The notes under the pieces were generated by a model. That model saw nothing but the letters and a program-made list of their open reading frames with translations. It was not told the origin of the DNA and did not search any database. Below are positions 25,825 through 33,788 of a DNA stretch of 64,000 bases, piece after piece (position 1 is the stretch's first letter; the number at the start of each line of letters is the position of its first letter). This DNA comes from Hujiaoplasma nucleasis. Its GTDB lineage: Bacteria > Bacillota_I > Bacilli_A > Izemoplasmatales > Hujiaoplasmataceae. Position numbers and translations under genes: made by a program. The stretch is taken from positions 930,001 to 994,000 of the forward strand of contig NZ_CP051151.1 of assembly GCF_013745115.1 (NCBI RefSeq), in the 5' to 3' direction.

Positions 25825-26280
25825 TTAATACAATTCATCATCAAAAAATTCAGAATCAATTATATATTCCATAAGCTTTTCCTTTAGCTCTTTTTTTGTA
25901 AGTTTATTTACATATTTCTCAATGTCTTTTATTCGTTCTTCTCGCATAATTAGAGATTGTTGGAAACGTTCTTCTTCCTCTCTCTCATAACGCTCAATTT
26001 CTTCAATATATTCTCTTGCCTCTTCTGGGAAAATAGCAAAGTAAGATGAAACCATATGTTTGCAAATTACTCTTCTTCCGTCTGCATGAGGACAATTACA
26101 TGTAGATTTTCGTGGATGATTTAAGTCTAAGTGAATATTATATATCTTATCTTTATCATTTCTTACTTTTGCATTAAACTCTTGATTGTTCACTTTCTCT
26201 ATTTCTAAAACATTTCCTTGTATGTAATAATTATAGCCTTTCCACAAGGACCTATAACTGCTTAACTCTTTCAATCCCAT
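25825..26280 (-). CDS. SWIM zinc-finger protein
   Basis: This protein of about 151 residues has the SWIM signature CNCPHADGRRVICKHM near residues 62-77 (CxC...CxH), a zinc-binding module for DNA or protein contacts. The C-terminal half is highly charged and coiled-coil-like (EEIERYEREEEERFQQS). I start at 26280, after GGAGGTAAAT; a longer TTG start at 26292 would overlap that site. It is the last gene of the three-gene cassette between the 62-bp repeats. Confidence 0.8.
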   Translation of the reverse strand: MGLKELSSYRSLWKGYNYYIQGNVLEIEKVNNQEFNAKVRNDKDKIYNIHLDLNHPRKSTCNCPHADGRRVICKHMVSSYFAIFPEEAREYIEEIERYEREEEERFQQSLIMREERIKDIEKYVNKLTKKELKEKLMEYIIDSEFFDDELY

Positions 26281-26297
26281 ATTTACCTCCAAAAATA

Positions 26298-27128
26298 CTA
26301 TAGATTTTCATATTTAGGTGGTGTATTCTTCCTGATTGCATCTTTATACTTTCTAGCACACATATTAAGCTCTATTGGATTTAAATAATCAACCAGCTTA
26401 ATTGTCTGTTTGTTATGTTGAAGCGCACTAATAAGGTCTTTTTGCAGTTTTTTTAAGCATTCAACAAGTTCAGTTTCTCCCTCAAACTCTAACAATGGTA
26501 TTGGAGAAAGTAATAGTCCAGCAAATAATGATTCTTTTACTTCTCGTATCTCATCAGAAGTATGTTCATTTGAACAAAATTCAATTATATCTACTACATA
26601 TTTATCCAGGTATCCATTTGAATGACCATATAGTTCTAACTTAGGTTCTGTATTTCTTGGATTATGATTAATGTAGCCAATAGTCACTTTATCATCTAGT
26701 AGTACAAGTAATTCTTGTTCTGAATAATTAAAAAAGTCAACAGCACCATCATTCTCATAATGAGGATTAAAGAATCTGAAGCGTTGTGTTTCTGATGGAC
26801 AATAAACCATAGCGTGTTTACCGGTTTTTAAATTTATCCCCATCATTAATTTTCTGTTCGATTTCTTAATAACAGACAATGCATCAACTTTATTGTACTT
26901 ATCTTCCATAAACTCTAATAAGTGTCGATTCAAGAATAAATCAAACCATCGCTTCCCTTGTAACATTGCTCCAGATAAATATTCATCTTTCTTTAAGTCA
27001 TTATAAAAAAGATAAGCTAGTTTCATTTCAATCGCTATATCTTTATCTGTATATTCTAAACCATAGTCCCCAATCATATAAGCTAAACATATATATGAAC
27101 ATGAACGATTAAAACTCATATATTTCAT
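26298..27128 (-). CDS. Unknown protein, possibly papain/C39-like fold
   Basis: I do not recognise this 276-residue protein with confidence. The N-terminal NRSCSYICLAYMIGDYG resembles the active-site cysteine region of C39-type peptidases. NLKTGKHAMVY around residue 105, followed by FFNPHYE, resembles the matching His and Asp/Asn segment. No signal peptide is seen. It is the middle gene of the ATPase-unknown-SWIM cassette, 41 nt after the ATPase and 17 nt before the SWIM start. Confidence 0.5.
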   Translation of the reverse strand: MKYMSFNRSCSYICLAYMIGDYGLEYTDKDIAIEMKLAYLFYNDLKKDEYLSGAMLQGKRWFDLFLNRHLLEFMEDKYNKVDALSVIKKSNRKLMMGINLKTGKHAMVYCPSETQRFRFFNPHYENDGAVDFFNYSEQELLVLLDDKVTIGYINHNPRNTEPKLELYGHSNGYLDKYVVDIIEFCSNEHTSDEIREVKESLFAGLLLSPIPLLEFEGETELVECLKKLQKDLISALQHNKQTIKLVDYLNPIELNMCARKYKDAIRKNTPPKYENL

Positions 27129-27169
27129 GTGATCAACTCCCTCCTACTTCGTTTTAGATCTAGTTTGTT

Positions 27170-28420
27170 CTAATAATCCAGCCCAACTTTTCCTAATAAA
27201 AAATCATACAAACCAATTGTAATAACTCCAAACTCATCACGTTTTGGCATTATATTATCCTTTACAATGATTACTTTTTTGAAGGAATCAGAGATATTTA
27301 ATAATGATTTTTCTTCTTGTTTTCTTTTTTCTATATTACTCATTTCATAAGCTGATTGAATATAATATTTTTCATTCCCTTTTTGTGCAATAAAATCAAC
27401 CTCTAGTTTTTTCTTAAGTGACTTACCTTCATGTTGCTCTCTAACTTCAACAACACCAACATCTATATTAAAACCACGTACTCTCAATTCATTGTAAATG
27501 ATATTTTCCATAATATGATTTTCTTCTTGCTGTCTAAAATTCAGTCTACCGTTCCTCAACCCTAAATCTGTAAAGTAATACTTACTTGGAGTTGAAATGT
27601 ACTTCTTACCTTTTACATCATACCGCATTGACTTCTCTACCAAAAATGAGTCTTCTAGATATGTTAAATACGATTTTATCGTTGGTTCTGTAACAGATAC
27701 TCCTTTCATACTTTTAAATGTATTTGAAAGTTTTTTAGGATTTGTAAGTGAACCAATACTTGATGATAATACATTCACCAATTCTTCTAATTCACTGATG
27801 TTTCTAATGTTATATCGATCAACAATATCACTAATATATACTTTATCAAATTGTTTCATTAAATAATTAGATTTTTCTTCATGCTCTGTAAAATTCAGGA
27901 TCAAAGGTAATCCACCATAAGTATAGTATTGATTCCATGCTTCATTTACGTCACCATCGAATACCGAAGTGAATTCTTTAAATGTTAGCGGATATACTCT
28001 TATTTCATCACTTCTTCCCCTAAACTCAGTAATTAAATCTTTTGAGAGAAACTTCGAGTTACTTCCTGTAACATATGTGTCTGTGTTTTTCATATGCAAC
28101 AAGCTATTTAAAACATCTTCAAACTCATCAACCATTTGTATTTCATCTAGCAAGATGTAATACATTTCATTATCTTTTATCCCTTCTTCAATTGCCTTTA
28201 ATAAATTATCTGGATTTCTCAATCCCTTATTTCTTCTATCATCTAACGCATATGTTATTATGTGGTTTTTATCAATACCATTATTAATTAAATAATCGTA
28301 ATACAAATTAAACAACAGATATGATTTACCAACTCTTCTCATACCCGTAATTACTTTTATCAATCCGTTATTTTTATGCCTGATGATTTTATCTAAATAC
28401 TCGTTTCTTTCAATAACCAT
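27170..28420 (-). CDS. AAA-family ATPase with DUF4143 (archaeal ATPase type)
   Basis: This 416-residue protein has Walker A GMRRVGKS near residue 26 and a Walker B-like LLDEIQMVD near 90. A DUF4143 C-terminal domain has the nuclease-like core EVDFIAQKGNEKYYIQSAY near 340. Such ATPases are common orphan or island genes, and several have been proposed to act in conflict or toxin-like roles. Its promoter is flanked by two copies of a GGGTA-TTTT-ACCC palindrome. The start has AGGTGAT upstream. Confidence 0.85.
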   Translation of the reverse strand: MVIERNEYLDKIIRHKNNGLIKVITGMRRVGKSYLLFNLYYDYLINNGIDKNHIITYALDDRRNKGLRNPDNLLKAIEEGIKDNEMYYILLDEIQMVDEFEDVLNSLLHMKNTDTYVTGSNSKFLSKDLITEFRGRSDEIRVYPLTFKEFTSVFDGDVNEAWNQYYTYGGLPLILNFTEHEEKSNYLMKQFDKVYISDIVDRYNIRNISELEELVNVLSSSIGSLTNPKKLSNTFKSMKGVSVTEPTIKSYLTYLEDSFLVEKSMRYDVKGKKYISTPSKYYFTDLGLRNGRLNFRQQEENHIMENIIYNELRVRGFNIDVGVVEVREQHEGKSLKKKLEVDFIAQKGNEKYYIQSAYEMSNIEKRKQEEKSLLNISDSFKKVIIVKDNIMPKRDEFGVITIGLYDFLLGKVGLDY

Positions 28421-28436
28421 TCATATCACCTATTTT

Positions 28437-28531
28437 ACTTTTTGGGTATTTTTACCCTTTTTATAAACTAATTATACCAAGAAATCATAAATTTTCAAAC
28501 GCTATTTGACTTTTTGGGTAATTTTACCCTT
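28437..28531 (-). promoter_or_regulatory. ATPase promoter flanked by two palindromic operators
   Basis: On the minus strand TTGAAA (28498-28493) and an extended TGGTATAAT (28479-28471) form a promoter with 16-nt spacing. Two 23-bp copies of a GGGTA(T/A)TTTTACCC-centred palindrome, 22 of 23 identical, lie at 28437-28459 (just after the start point) and 28509-28531 (upstream of the -35). They are 72 bp apart, close to seven helical turns, so looping repression is plausible. Confidence 0.75.
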
Positions 28532-28610
28532 ATCATATATTAAATCCACCGTAAACTTATTAAATCGTGTATTTTGAAATGTAATCGTGTAGAATTTTCA
28601 TATAAAAAAG

Positions 28611-28672
28611 GCTCCCTTCATTAGAGTGTATGGTTTAGTATACCATATCTCCAACTTTTGGAAGCCACTTCA
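28611..28672. repeat. 62-bp direct repeat, copy 2
   Basis: This copy is 61/62 identical to 25737-25798 and ends 8 nt from the 3' end of tRNA-Ala. On the minus strand it follows the tRNA and ends with GGGAGCC and six T, so it could be the tRNA terminator. Between this repeat and the ATPase promoter nothing else is seen except a 13-codon ORF. Confidence 0.85.
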
Positions 28673-28680
28673 ATATAAAG

Positions 28681-28756
28681 TGGTGGAGACGATGGGGCTC
28701 GAACCCACGACCTTATGGCTGCCAGCCATACGCTCTCCCAGCTGAGCTACGCCCCC
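28681..28756 (-). tRNA. tRNA-Ala (GGC)
   Basis: The 76-nt cloverleaf has acceptor GGGGGCG/CGTCTCC, anticodon stem TATGG/CCATA with loop CTGGCAG (anticodon GGC), T-arm GTGGG-TTCGAGC-CCCAT, and an encoded CCA end. Confidence 0.96.
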
Positions 28757-28795
28757 TCCTTAAATAAAGATTACTAATATAAATTCATATATAAT

Positions 28796-28827
28796 GTCGA
28801 TTTATTAATCTAAATCAACAAATCGAC
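28796..28827. repeat. Inverted repeat upstream of tRNA-Ala
   Basis: Eight-base arms GTCGATTT and AAATCGAC flank a 16-nt centre. There is no T-run. It could be a weak terminator for 28861-29154 or an operator. Confidence 0.4.
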
Positions 28828-28860
28828 AAATTACTCATATAATATTATAAACTATTTTGA

Positions 28861-29154
28861 TTAAATCCTCAAGATTGTAAAAATAAAATTTATAATCGAA
28901 ACAACAATTAAAGCTATTTGACTTTTCAAGTAAAAATTCATATTATCCTGTTTCAATTTTTTTAAGAAAATAAGCATAGGTATAGTTAATATCAAAGCTA
29001 TAACAATAAATACAATAGCCATTAATAATAGCCCTAAATCTTCCCAGCCATCTCCGCCAGTAGATGGCATCATTAAAGAAGAAATCATAAAAATCACTAT
29101 AAATATTGTTAATACAAACGAAATAATACCAAGAACTTTTGAAGCTGTTTTCAT
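28861..29154 (-). CDS. Small membrane protein, three TM segments, unknown
   Basis: This 97-residue protein has hydrophobic segments at about 5-28, 40-66 and 75-96. A GGGGG ribosome site precedes it. It resembles generic DUF4064-like or PrgI-like small membrane proteins, but I assign no family. It is monocistronic. Confidence 0.6.
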   Translation of the reverse strand: MKTASKVLGIISFVLTIFIVIFMISSLMMPSTGGDGWEDLGLLLMAIVFIVIALILTIPMLIFLKKLKQDNMNFYLKSQIALIVVSIINFIFTILRI

Positions 29155-29213
29155 AAAAAATCCCCCTATTTTTTAAAATTAATTATTTACTAGAAAACAT
29201 TCAAATCTTTATT

Positions 29214-29678
29214 TTAAGAAATCAACATCCTTAGGATTTGTTCGCCATCATTAATCCCTGTATCCTCAAATCCATACTTAATATAAAAGTCATAAGGTTG
29301 GTTCCCACTCATCTCACAAGAAGTATACAAAGTTTTAATTTTATCTTCTTTACACTTATTAACGATGATGTCTAAAACCTTTTTACCATAACCTTTAGCT
29401 TGATGCTGAGCCGAAATCATTAAACGCCATAAATAATAAGCTGGCCAATCTTCTTTAGGAATATCATCATCCCAAAGAGCCAACATCATAAAACCAATGG
29501 GTTCATCATGCAAATAAATGACTCTTGGCCAAGCTCTTTCATATTCAACATAAGCTTGAGCGAGTGAGACCATATTTGGCGCAACACACCTCTTCTGATA
29601 ATCATTTAGGGTTTCAGATAATTTAATCACTTGATCAAAATTGTCTATCGTTATTTTTTTTAAAGAAATTTCACTCAT
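29214..29678 (-). CDS. GNAT family N-acetyltransferase
   Basis: This 154-residue acetyltransferase has the acetyl-CoA loop QAKGYGKKVLDI near residues 92-103, a WRLMISAQ beta-4 strand before it and FYIKYGFEDTG at the end. The pattern resembles spermidine/spermine or diamine acetyltransferases (PaiA/BltD-like), but the substrate is unproven. The ribosome site GAGAGG is clear. Confidence 0.85.
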   Translation of the reverse strand: MSEISLKKITIDNFDQVIKLSETLNDYQKRCVAPNMVSLAQAYVEYERAWPRVIYLHDEPIGFMMLALWDDDIPKEDWPAYYLWRLMISAQHQAKGYGKKVLDIIVNKCKEDKIKTLYTSCEMSGNQPYDFYIKYGFEDTGINDGEQILRMLIS

Positions 29679-29726
29679 AGTATACCTCTCTTTTATTATA
29701 ACCTAAATACTAGTAAAAAAAGAAAA

Positions 29727-29751
29727 AAACCGCTTCGCTAAGAAACGATTT
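29727..29751 (-). terminator. Intrinsic terminator of the Sua5 gene
   Basis: A 10-bp stem with G-U pairs (29727-29736 with 29742-29751) and a 5-nt loop is followed by a T-run on the minus strand. Confidence 0.75.
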
Positions 29752-29773
29752 AATGTAAATTTATTATAATAAA

Positions 29774-30814
29774 TTAAACTTTAATTATATTGTTGTTTGC
29801 GGCTTTTAACAACCTATTCATAATAGCTTCACTATATATACCTTGATTAAAAGAAAAAGAATAAATATATTCAATATTTTTTGAGTCCATTTCTCTTAAA
29901 GAAGCAAATATATTTGATGCTATTTCAATTTCATTATCAGCTGATCCAATTTCATATATACAGTCACAATGAATTAAATCCTTATAATCCCTAGTTATAA
30001 TAACACCAACACTTTGATTATTGCTTTTATGAAAATCAATTTTTTTGTTAATATACGATACAACCTTAGAAGGATTCCCTTCAACAATCATTAATTTACC
30101 TTTTGGAGCATAATGTTTATATTTCATACCAGGCGCTTTAGGGATTTGATCTTCATTAATTTCGTTTGATATGTATACTTTTCCAACGATATTAGAAATC
30201 ATATCATAAGTAATCATGCCAGGTCTTAAAATGACTGGGACCTCTTTAGTAACATCCAATACTGTTGACTCTAAACCGACTTCTGATTTACCACCGTCTA
30301 TTAGTATATCTACCTTATGATTAAAGTCTTCTAAGACATGCTTAAATAAAGTTGAAGAAGGTCTTCCACTAATATTAGCACTAGGTGCACAAATAGGGAC
30401 ATTAGCAATTTGAATAATTTTTCTGGCAATGTCACTTCCAGGAATTCTAACACCTACAGTGTCTAATCCTCCAGTAAAATAATCAGGAACGGTAAATTTT
30501 TTATCAAAAACCAAAGTCAAAGGACCTGGCCAAAAAGCTTTTATTAACTTATCAACATAATCTTGTTTTATATATACATATTCATCAAGCACATCACTTG
30601 ATGCTAGATGCATTATAAGAGGATTATCACTTGGTCTTCCCTTAATCTTATAGATATTATTAACGCCTTCTTGACTTAAAACATTAGCACCAATACCATA
30701 AACTGTCTCAGTGGGAAAAACAACATTTTTACCATGTTGCAAACTTTTCTTTATGTCTTCCTGTACTTTTAAATCATCTAGGTCTTTTAATGTATATATT
30801 CGTGTATTAACCAT
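29774..30814 (-). CDS. ywlC: L-threonylcarbamoyladenylate synthase (Sua5 type)
   Basis: This 346-residue enzyme makes threonylcarbamoyl-AMP for the t6A37 tRNA modification. The YrdC domain has FPTETVYGIGANV near residue 34, KGRPSDNPLIMHL near 60, and PSANISGRPSST near 145. The C-terminal Sua5 domain follows a linker containing PKAPGMKYKHYAPKG, which closes over the active site. This two-domain form is typical of Gram-positives. It has a good ribosome site and stands alone between tRNA-Lys and a GNAT gene. Confidence 0.95.
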   Translation of the reverse strand: MVNTRIYTLKDLDDLKVQEDIKKSLQHGKNVVFPTETVYGIGANVLSQEGVNNIYKIKGRPSDNPLIMHLASSDVLDEYVYIKQDYVDKLIKAFWPGPLTLVFDKKFTVPDYFTGGLDTVGVRIPGSDIARKIIQIANVPICAPSANISGRPSSTLFKHVLEDFNHKVDILIDGGKSEVGLESTVLDVTKEVPVILRPGMITYDMISNIVGKVYISNEINEDQIPKAPGMKYKHYAPKGKLMIVEGNPSKVVSYINKKIDFHKSNNQSVGVIITRDYKDLIHCDCIYEIGSADNEIEIASNIFASLREMDSKNIEYIYSFSFNQGIYSEAIMNRLLKAANNNIIKV

Positions 30815-30886
30815 AGGTACCCTTTCAATTATTTCATATAATTATTATACTAGTTAAAATAAAATATTAAAACTATTTTATAAAAT

Positions 30887-30907
30887 TAAAAAAACTTCCG
30901 AAGAAGT
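30887..30907 (-). terminator. UUCG-tetraloop terminator after tRNA-Lys
   Basis: On the minus strand ACTTC-TTCG-GAAGT is followed by seven T, about 14 nt after the tRNA 3' end. Confidence 0.88.
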
Positions 30908-30920
30908 CTTTATTTATAAA

Positions 30921-30996
30921 TGGTGGAGGATATCGGATTCGAACCGATGACCCCCTGATTAAGAGTCAGGTGCTCTACCAACTAAGCTAATCCTCC
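30921..30996 (-). tRNA. tRNA-Lys (CTT)
   Basis: The 76-nt cloverleaf has acceptor GGAGGAT/ATCCTCC, anticodon arm CCTGA-CTCTTAA-TCAGG (anticodon CTT), T-arm ATCGG-TTCGAAT-CCGAT and an encoded CCA. Confidence 0.96.
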
Positions 30997-31090
30997 GTAT
31001 TTAACATATGTTTATACCATGAAAAATTGTAACACAAAAACATATAAAATACAATCAATTCATACCTAAAATATAGTATAAATCGAGGAA

Positions 31091-31450
31091 TTAACCAATA
31101 TTATTTTCATATACCTTTAGTTTTTCTTCCCAATTTAGCAAAAAAGCATTTACAATTTTCTTTGTAAAAAAATGATAATATAAAATTCTATATAGGAAAA
31201 ATAAAAACATTAATCCAGATAAGATTAATCCTGCATACCAATAAGGATTGTCTAAATTTCTGTCTCGATTAATAAAATAGGTTGATAAAAAATGAATTAA
31301 GGCATATATTGATATCCAAATAAAAGTACTAGTATGAAATCCAACATATGTATCATACTTTTTTATTAATTTTTCTAAAGCTTTTTTTTCCTCATATTTA
31401 TGTAAATATTTATTTTCTATTTTTAAAAGTCTATCTTCAAATCTCAACAT
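31091..31450 (-). CDS. Two-TM membrane protein, unknown
   Basis: This 119-residue protein has two membrane segments (about 38-58 and 70-92) between charged ends. The layout resembles 2TM-domain proteins (PF13239-like), but key residues are not clear enough to assign it. An AAGGAAAT ribosome site lies upstream. Confidence 0.55.
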   Translation of the reverse strand: MLRFEDRLLKIENKYLHKYEEKKALEKLIKKYDTYVGFHTSTFIWISIYALIHFLSTYFINRDRNLDNPYWYAGLILSGLMFLFFLYRILYYHFFTKKIVNAFLLNWEEKLKVYENNIG

Positions 31451-31540
31451 TCAATTTCCTTTCTATAAATATCAATAATTATTATCATTATACAGGATTA
31501 AAAAACAAGAAACAAGAAGATATGAGATACTATCATAATT

Positions 31541-31978
31541 TTATATCGCTTTAGCTTTTATAAGGTTAGAAGATGTATCTACATATCTATGATATTGATT
31601 GTAAAAGCGCGAGTGTATATCATCATCTACAGCTTCCAATTGAATTCTAAAAGCCCCTAGTTCTTTAGCTTTTTTTTCAAATTCAATCAATAGCTTTGAT
31701 CCATAACCTTTTGATTGTAATTCGCTTATAACAAAAATTTCATTTAAATGCATAATAACCCCATCATCAAACTGCGATAGATTTCCAACACAAAAGCCTA
31801 TAATTCTCGAACCATCATAAATTCCTAAACCAAAATAATCAAATCGAATTGTTAATTGCTTTAAACGCCTCAATACATTTTCTTCAGTCCAATGGTCGCC
31901 CTCAATATCATTAAAGTATTTCATATAATCTACAACAATTTCTTTAATATCATTGAAATCAATCTCTTTTATTTTCAT
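31541..31978 (-). CDS. GNAT family N-acetyltransferase
   Basis: This acetyltransferase of about 145 residues has LNEIFVISELQSKGYGSKLL (acetyl-CoA loop QSKGYGS) near residues 75-94 and a typical AFRIQLEAVDDDIHSRFY ending. I start at 31978 because GAGGTGG lies upstream; the longer frame to 32029 has no site. The substrate is unknown. Confidence 0.85.
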   Translation of the reverse strand: MKIKEIDFNDIKEIVVDYMKYFNDIEGDHWTEENVLRRLKQLTIRFDYFGLGIYDGSRIIGFCVGNLSQFDDGVIMHLNEIFVISELQSKGYGSKLLIEFEKKAKELGAFRIQLEAVDDDIHSRFYNQYHRYVDTSSNLIKAKAI

Positions 31979-32153
31979 TTTCCACCTCTTAGAAATATTA
32001 TTTTTATTAGTCAATAGGTTAAAATTCAATTGATTATTTCCATCTATAGTATGGATAGTATTATTGATTTAAATCTATTTATATCTAACAATTTCATCTT
32101 GAACTATTCTATCTAGTTACTTTCATTATGCATATGATATAACAACCCCCTGT

Positions 32154-32324
32154 TCAAAAACTAGACCAATCCAGTGTTGGCATTTGATATAAGAGAGCTT
32201 TTGAATCTTTATCAAAAAAAATCTTATTTCTTAATATATAATAATCAACAGAGTCCTCATCATGTAGATCGTTTCGAAACACGGCTTCATATGCCTTTCC
32301 AAAAACGTCAAATCCTTTTTTTAT
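32154..32324 (-). pseudogene. Small gene after fic, ATA in place of start codon
   Basis: A 56-codon frame (IKKGFDVFGKAYEAVFRND, ending ALLYQMPTLDWSSF) begins with ATA at 32324, 8 nt after a perfect GGAGG and 23 nt after the Fic stop. Apart from the ATA it has the form of a normal downstream gene. Either the start was lost by an ATG-to-ATA change or ATA is used poorly. I recognise no family. The rest of 32030-32153 holds nothing I can identify. Confidence 0.5.
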
Positions 32325-32347
32325 AAGCTATTCCTCCAAATTTACAC

Positions 32348-33397
32348 TTAATCTTTTACAAGATTTAATAATTGGATATTCTTATAAATAACTTCCTTAC
32401 CTACTTGTTCTGATGTTATAAAACCTTCTTTTTCAAGAAGTTTTAAATATTTTGTTGCTGTCGCTCTAGAAATGCCGATATCATCTCTAAAGAATTCGTT
32501 CTTTGTATACATATGAGAAAATAAATGTTCTACTATCTCATACCTATAAATGTCAGGAAGTCTCTTTCTCATTTCACTTTTTGTAAGTTCAATAGATTGA
32601 TTAATTCTTAAAATAAGATCAACAGTATGTTGAGATGTTTCAGAAATACCTTTTAATATGTACATAACGAAATCTTCAATATAAATAAGATTTTCATTAC
32701 ATTTTCTCAATAACTCATAGTATTTATCTTTATACTCAATAATATACTTGCTTAAGTATAAAATAGGTTGGTGAATTTTTTCTTTTAAAACTAAATATAG
32801 GATATTTAATATTCTCCCAGTTCTTCCATTACCATCATAAAATGGATGAATACTTTCAAATTGAAAATGAATGAGCGCTAATTGAATAAGTGGATCATAG
32901 TCTTCATTTTCATTGATAAATATTTCTAAATTTTGCATTAAATCTCTAATCTCGGCTTCTTCTTTCGATGGAGTATGTACAATTTCATTGTTTTTATCGT
33001 TCATAATTACAGTTCCTGGTAACTTTCTAATACCACCTTTGTTTAGCTCAATGATATTTTGAATATCTACGAGAATATTCGTGCTTATAAATCCTTTTTG
33101 CTTAATAAGTTCTAAACCATATTCTATCGCTTTCTTGTAATTAATAACTTCTTTTGGTTTACCACCTAATGGTGTTTTAGTAACAATTTCTTTGAAAATT
33201 TCATCATAAGTAGTAATAATGTTTTCAATTGCAGATGAGTCTTTTGATTCACTTAAATTAATCAAACTTAAAACTACTGCCGGATTAGGCAACAATTTCA
33301 AGATGCCTTTTAATTCACCAATATGATGATTTGCAGCATTTAGTTGTTTAAGTATCTCAACTTTGTTTAGATTGATACTAAAAGGTAATTTGTTCAT
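32348..33397 (-). CDS. Fic family protein with C-terminal winged helix
   Basis: This 349-residue protein has a Fic_N region, an inhibitory-helix motif SSAIEN near residue 54 and the intact catalytic motif HPFYDGNGRTGR near 190. A C-terminal winged-helix domain (about 280-345, GISRATATKYLKLLEKEGFI) follows. This is the common Fic/DUF4172-like regulatory layout, distinct from the N-terminal-HTH Fic at 24546. A promoter between inverted repeats suggests autoregulation through the winged helix. Confidence 0.88.
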   Translation of the reverse strand: MNKLPFSINLNKVEILKQLNAANHHIGELKGILKLLPNPAVVLSLINLSESKDSSAIENIITTYDEIFKEIVTKTPLGGKPKEVINYKKAIEYGLELIKQKGFISTNILVDIQNIIELNKGGIRKLPGTVIMNDKNNEIVHTPSKEEAEIRDLMQNLEIFINENEDYDPLIQLALIHFQFESIHPFYDGNGRTGRILNILYLVLKEKIHQPILYLSKYIIEYKDKYYELLRKCNENLIYIEDFVMYILKGISETSQHTVDLILRINQSIELTKSEMRKRLPDIYRYEIVEHLFSHMYTKNEFFRDDIGISRATATKYLKLLEKEGFITSEQVGKEVIYKNIQLLNLVKD

Positions 33398-33430
33398 AAA
33401 AACACCTCGCGACTAATTTTTTATTTATTT

Positions 33431-33485
33431 TATCCTCGTATGTATCATATCACAAGTATTTAGTCACGTCAAGGTAACGAGGATA
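33431..33485 (-). promoter_or_regulatory. Promoter of fic flanked by operator arms
   Basis: TTGACG (33472-33467) and TATGAT (33449-33444) are 17 nt apart on the minus strand. They sit between inverted arms TATCCTCGT (33431-33439) and ACGAGGATA (33477-33485). A third related half-site, TATCCTTG, lies near 33507. A repressor binding both arms would enclose the promoter. Confidence 0.7.
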
Positions 33486-33573
33486 GTTTATTGATTATTT
33501 TATCCTTGTTTTGTTATTTTCATAATTGAATTAAACATGATATTTGACTATGTCGTTAATAAGAAGAAAAAAA

Positions 33574-33595
33574 GATGCCTTTAAAAAAGCATCTC
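33574..33595 (-). terminator. Intrinsic terminator in intergenic region
   Basis: A 6-bp stem AGATGC/GCATCT is followed on the minus strand by seven or more T. It does not directly follow any recognised gene. Confidence 0.65.
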
Positions 33596-33623
33596 TATAA
33601 TTTATACATTGTCTTGTCATTCC

Positions 33624-33668
33624 GGAGTTTTACTCCAAAATCACTGTTTTCATACGGAGTTTTACTCC
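33624..33668. repeat. Two palindromes GGAGTTTTACTCC
   Basis: Identical 13-bp palindromes lie at 33624-33636 and 33656-33668, 32 bp apart (about three helical turns). The second is also enclosed by CATACG/CGTATG, and a half copy follows near 33699. They lie in a 390-bp gap (33398-33788) that holds no protein gene, between two minus-strand terminators. Confidence 0.7.
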
Positions 33669-33739
33669 TTTTCGTATGGAAAGTTGTATGCTTTATTACG
33701 GAGTTGCTTTTTATTCAGATCAAATACTAAACTATGAAA

Positions 33740-33767
33740 AAGAATACCACCCTAAGGTGATATTCTT
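33740..33767 (-). terminator. Intrinsic terminator after the PH-like membrane gene
   Basis: A 12-bp stem (33740-33751 with 33756-33767, one G-U pair) and 4-nt loop are followed by T on the minus strand. Confidence 0.8.
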
Positions 33768-33788
33768 CTGTTAAATATTATAATAATT

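Noticed and set aside
25737-28672. Insertion sequence or composite transposon bounded by the 62-bp repeats
   Set aside because: There is no transposase, the repeats are direct without clear terminal inverted ends, and no target-site duplication is evident.
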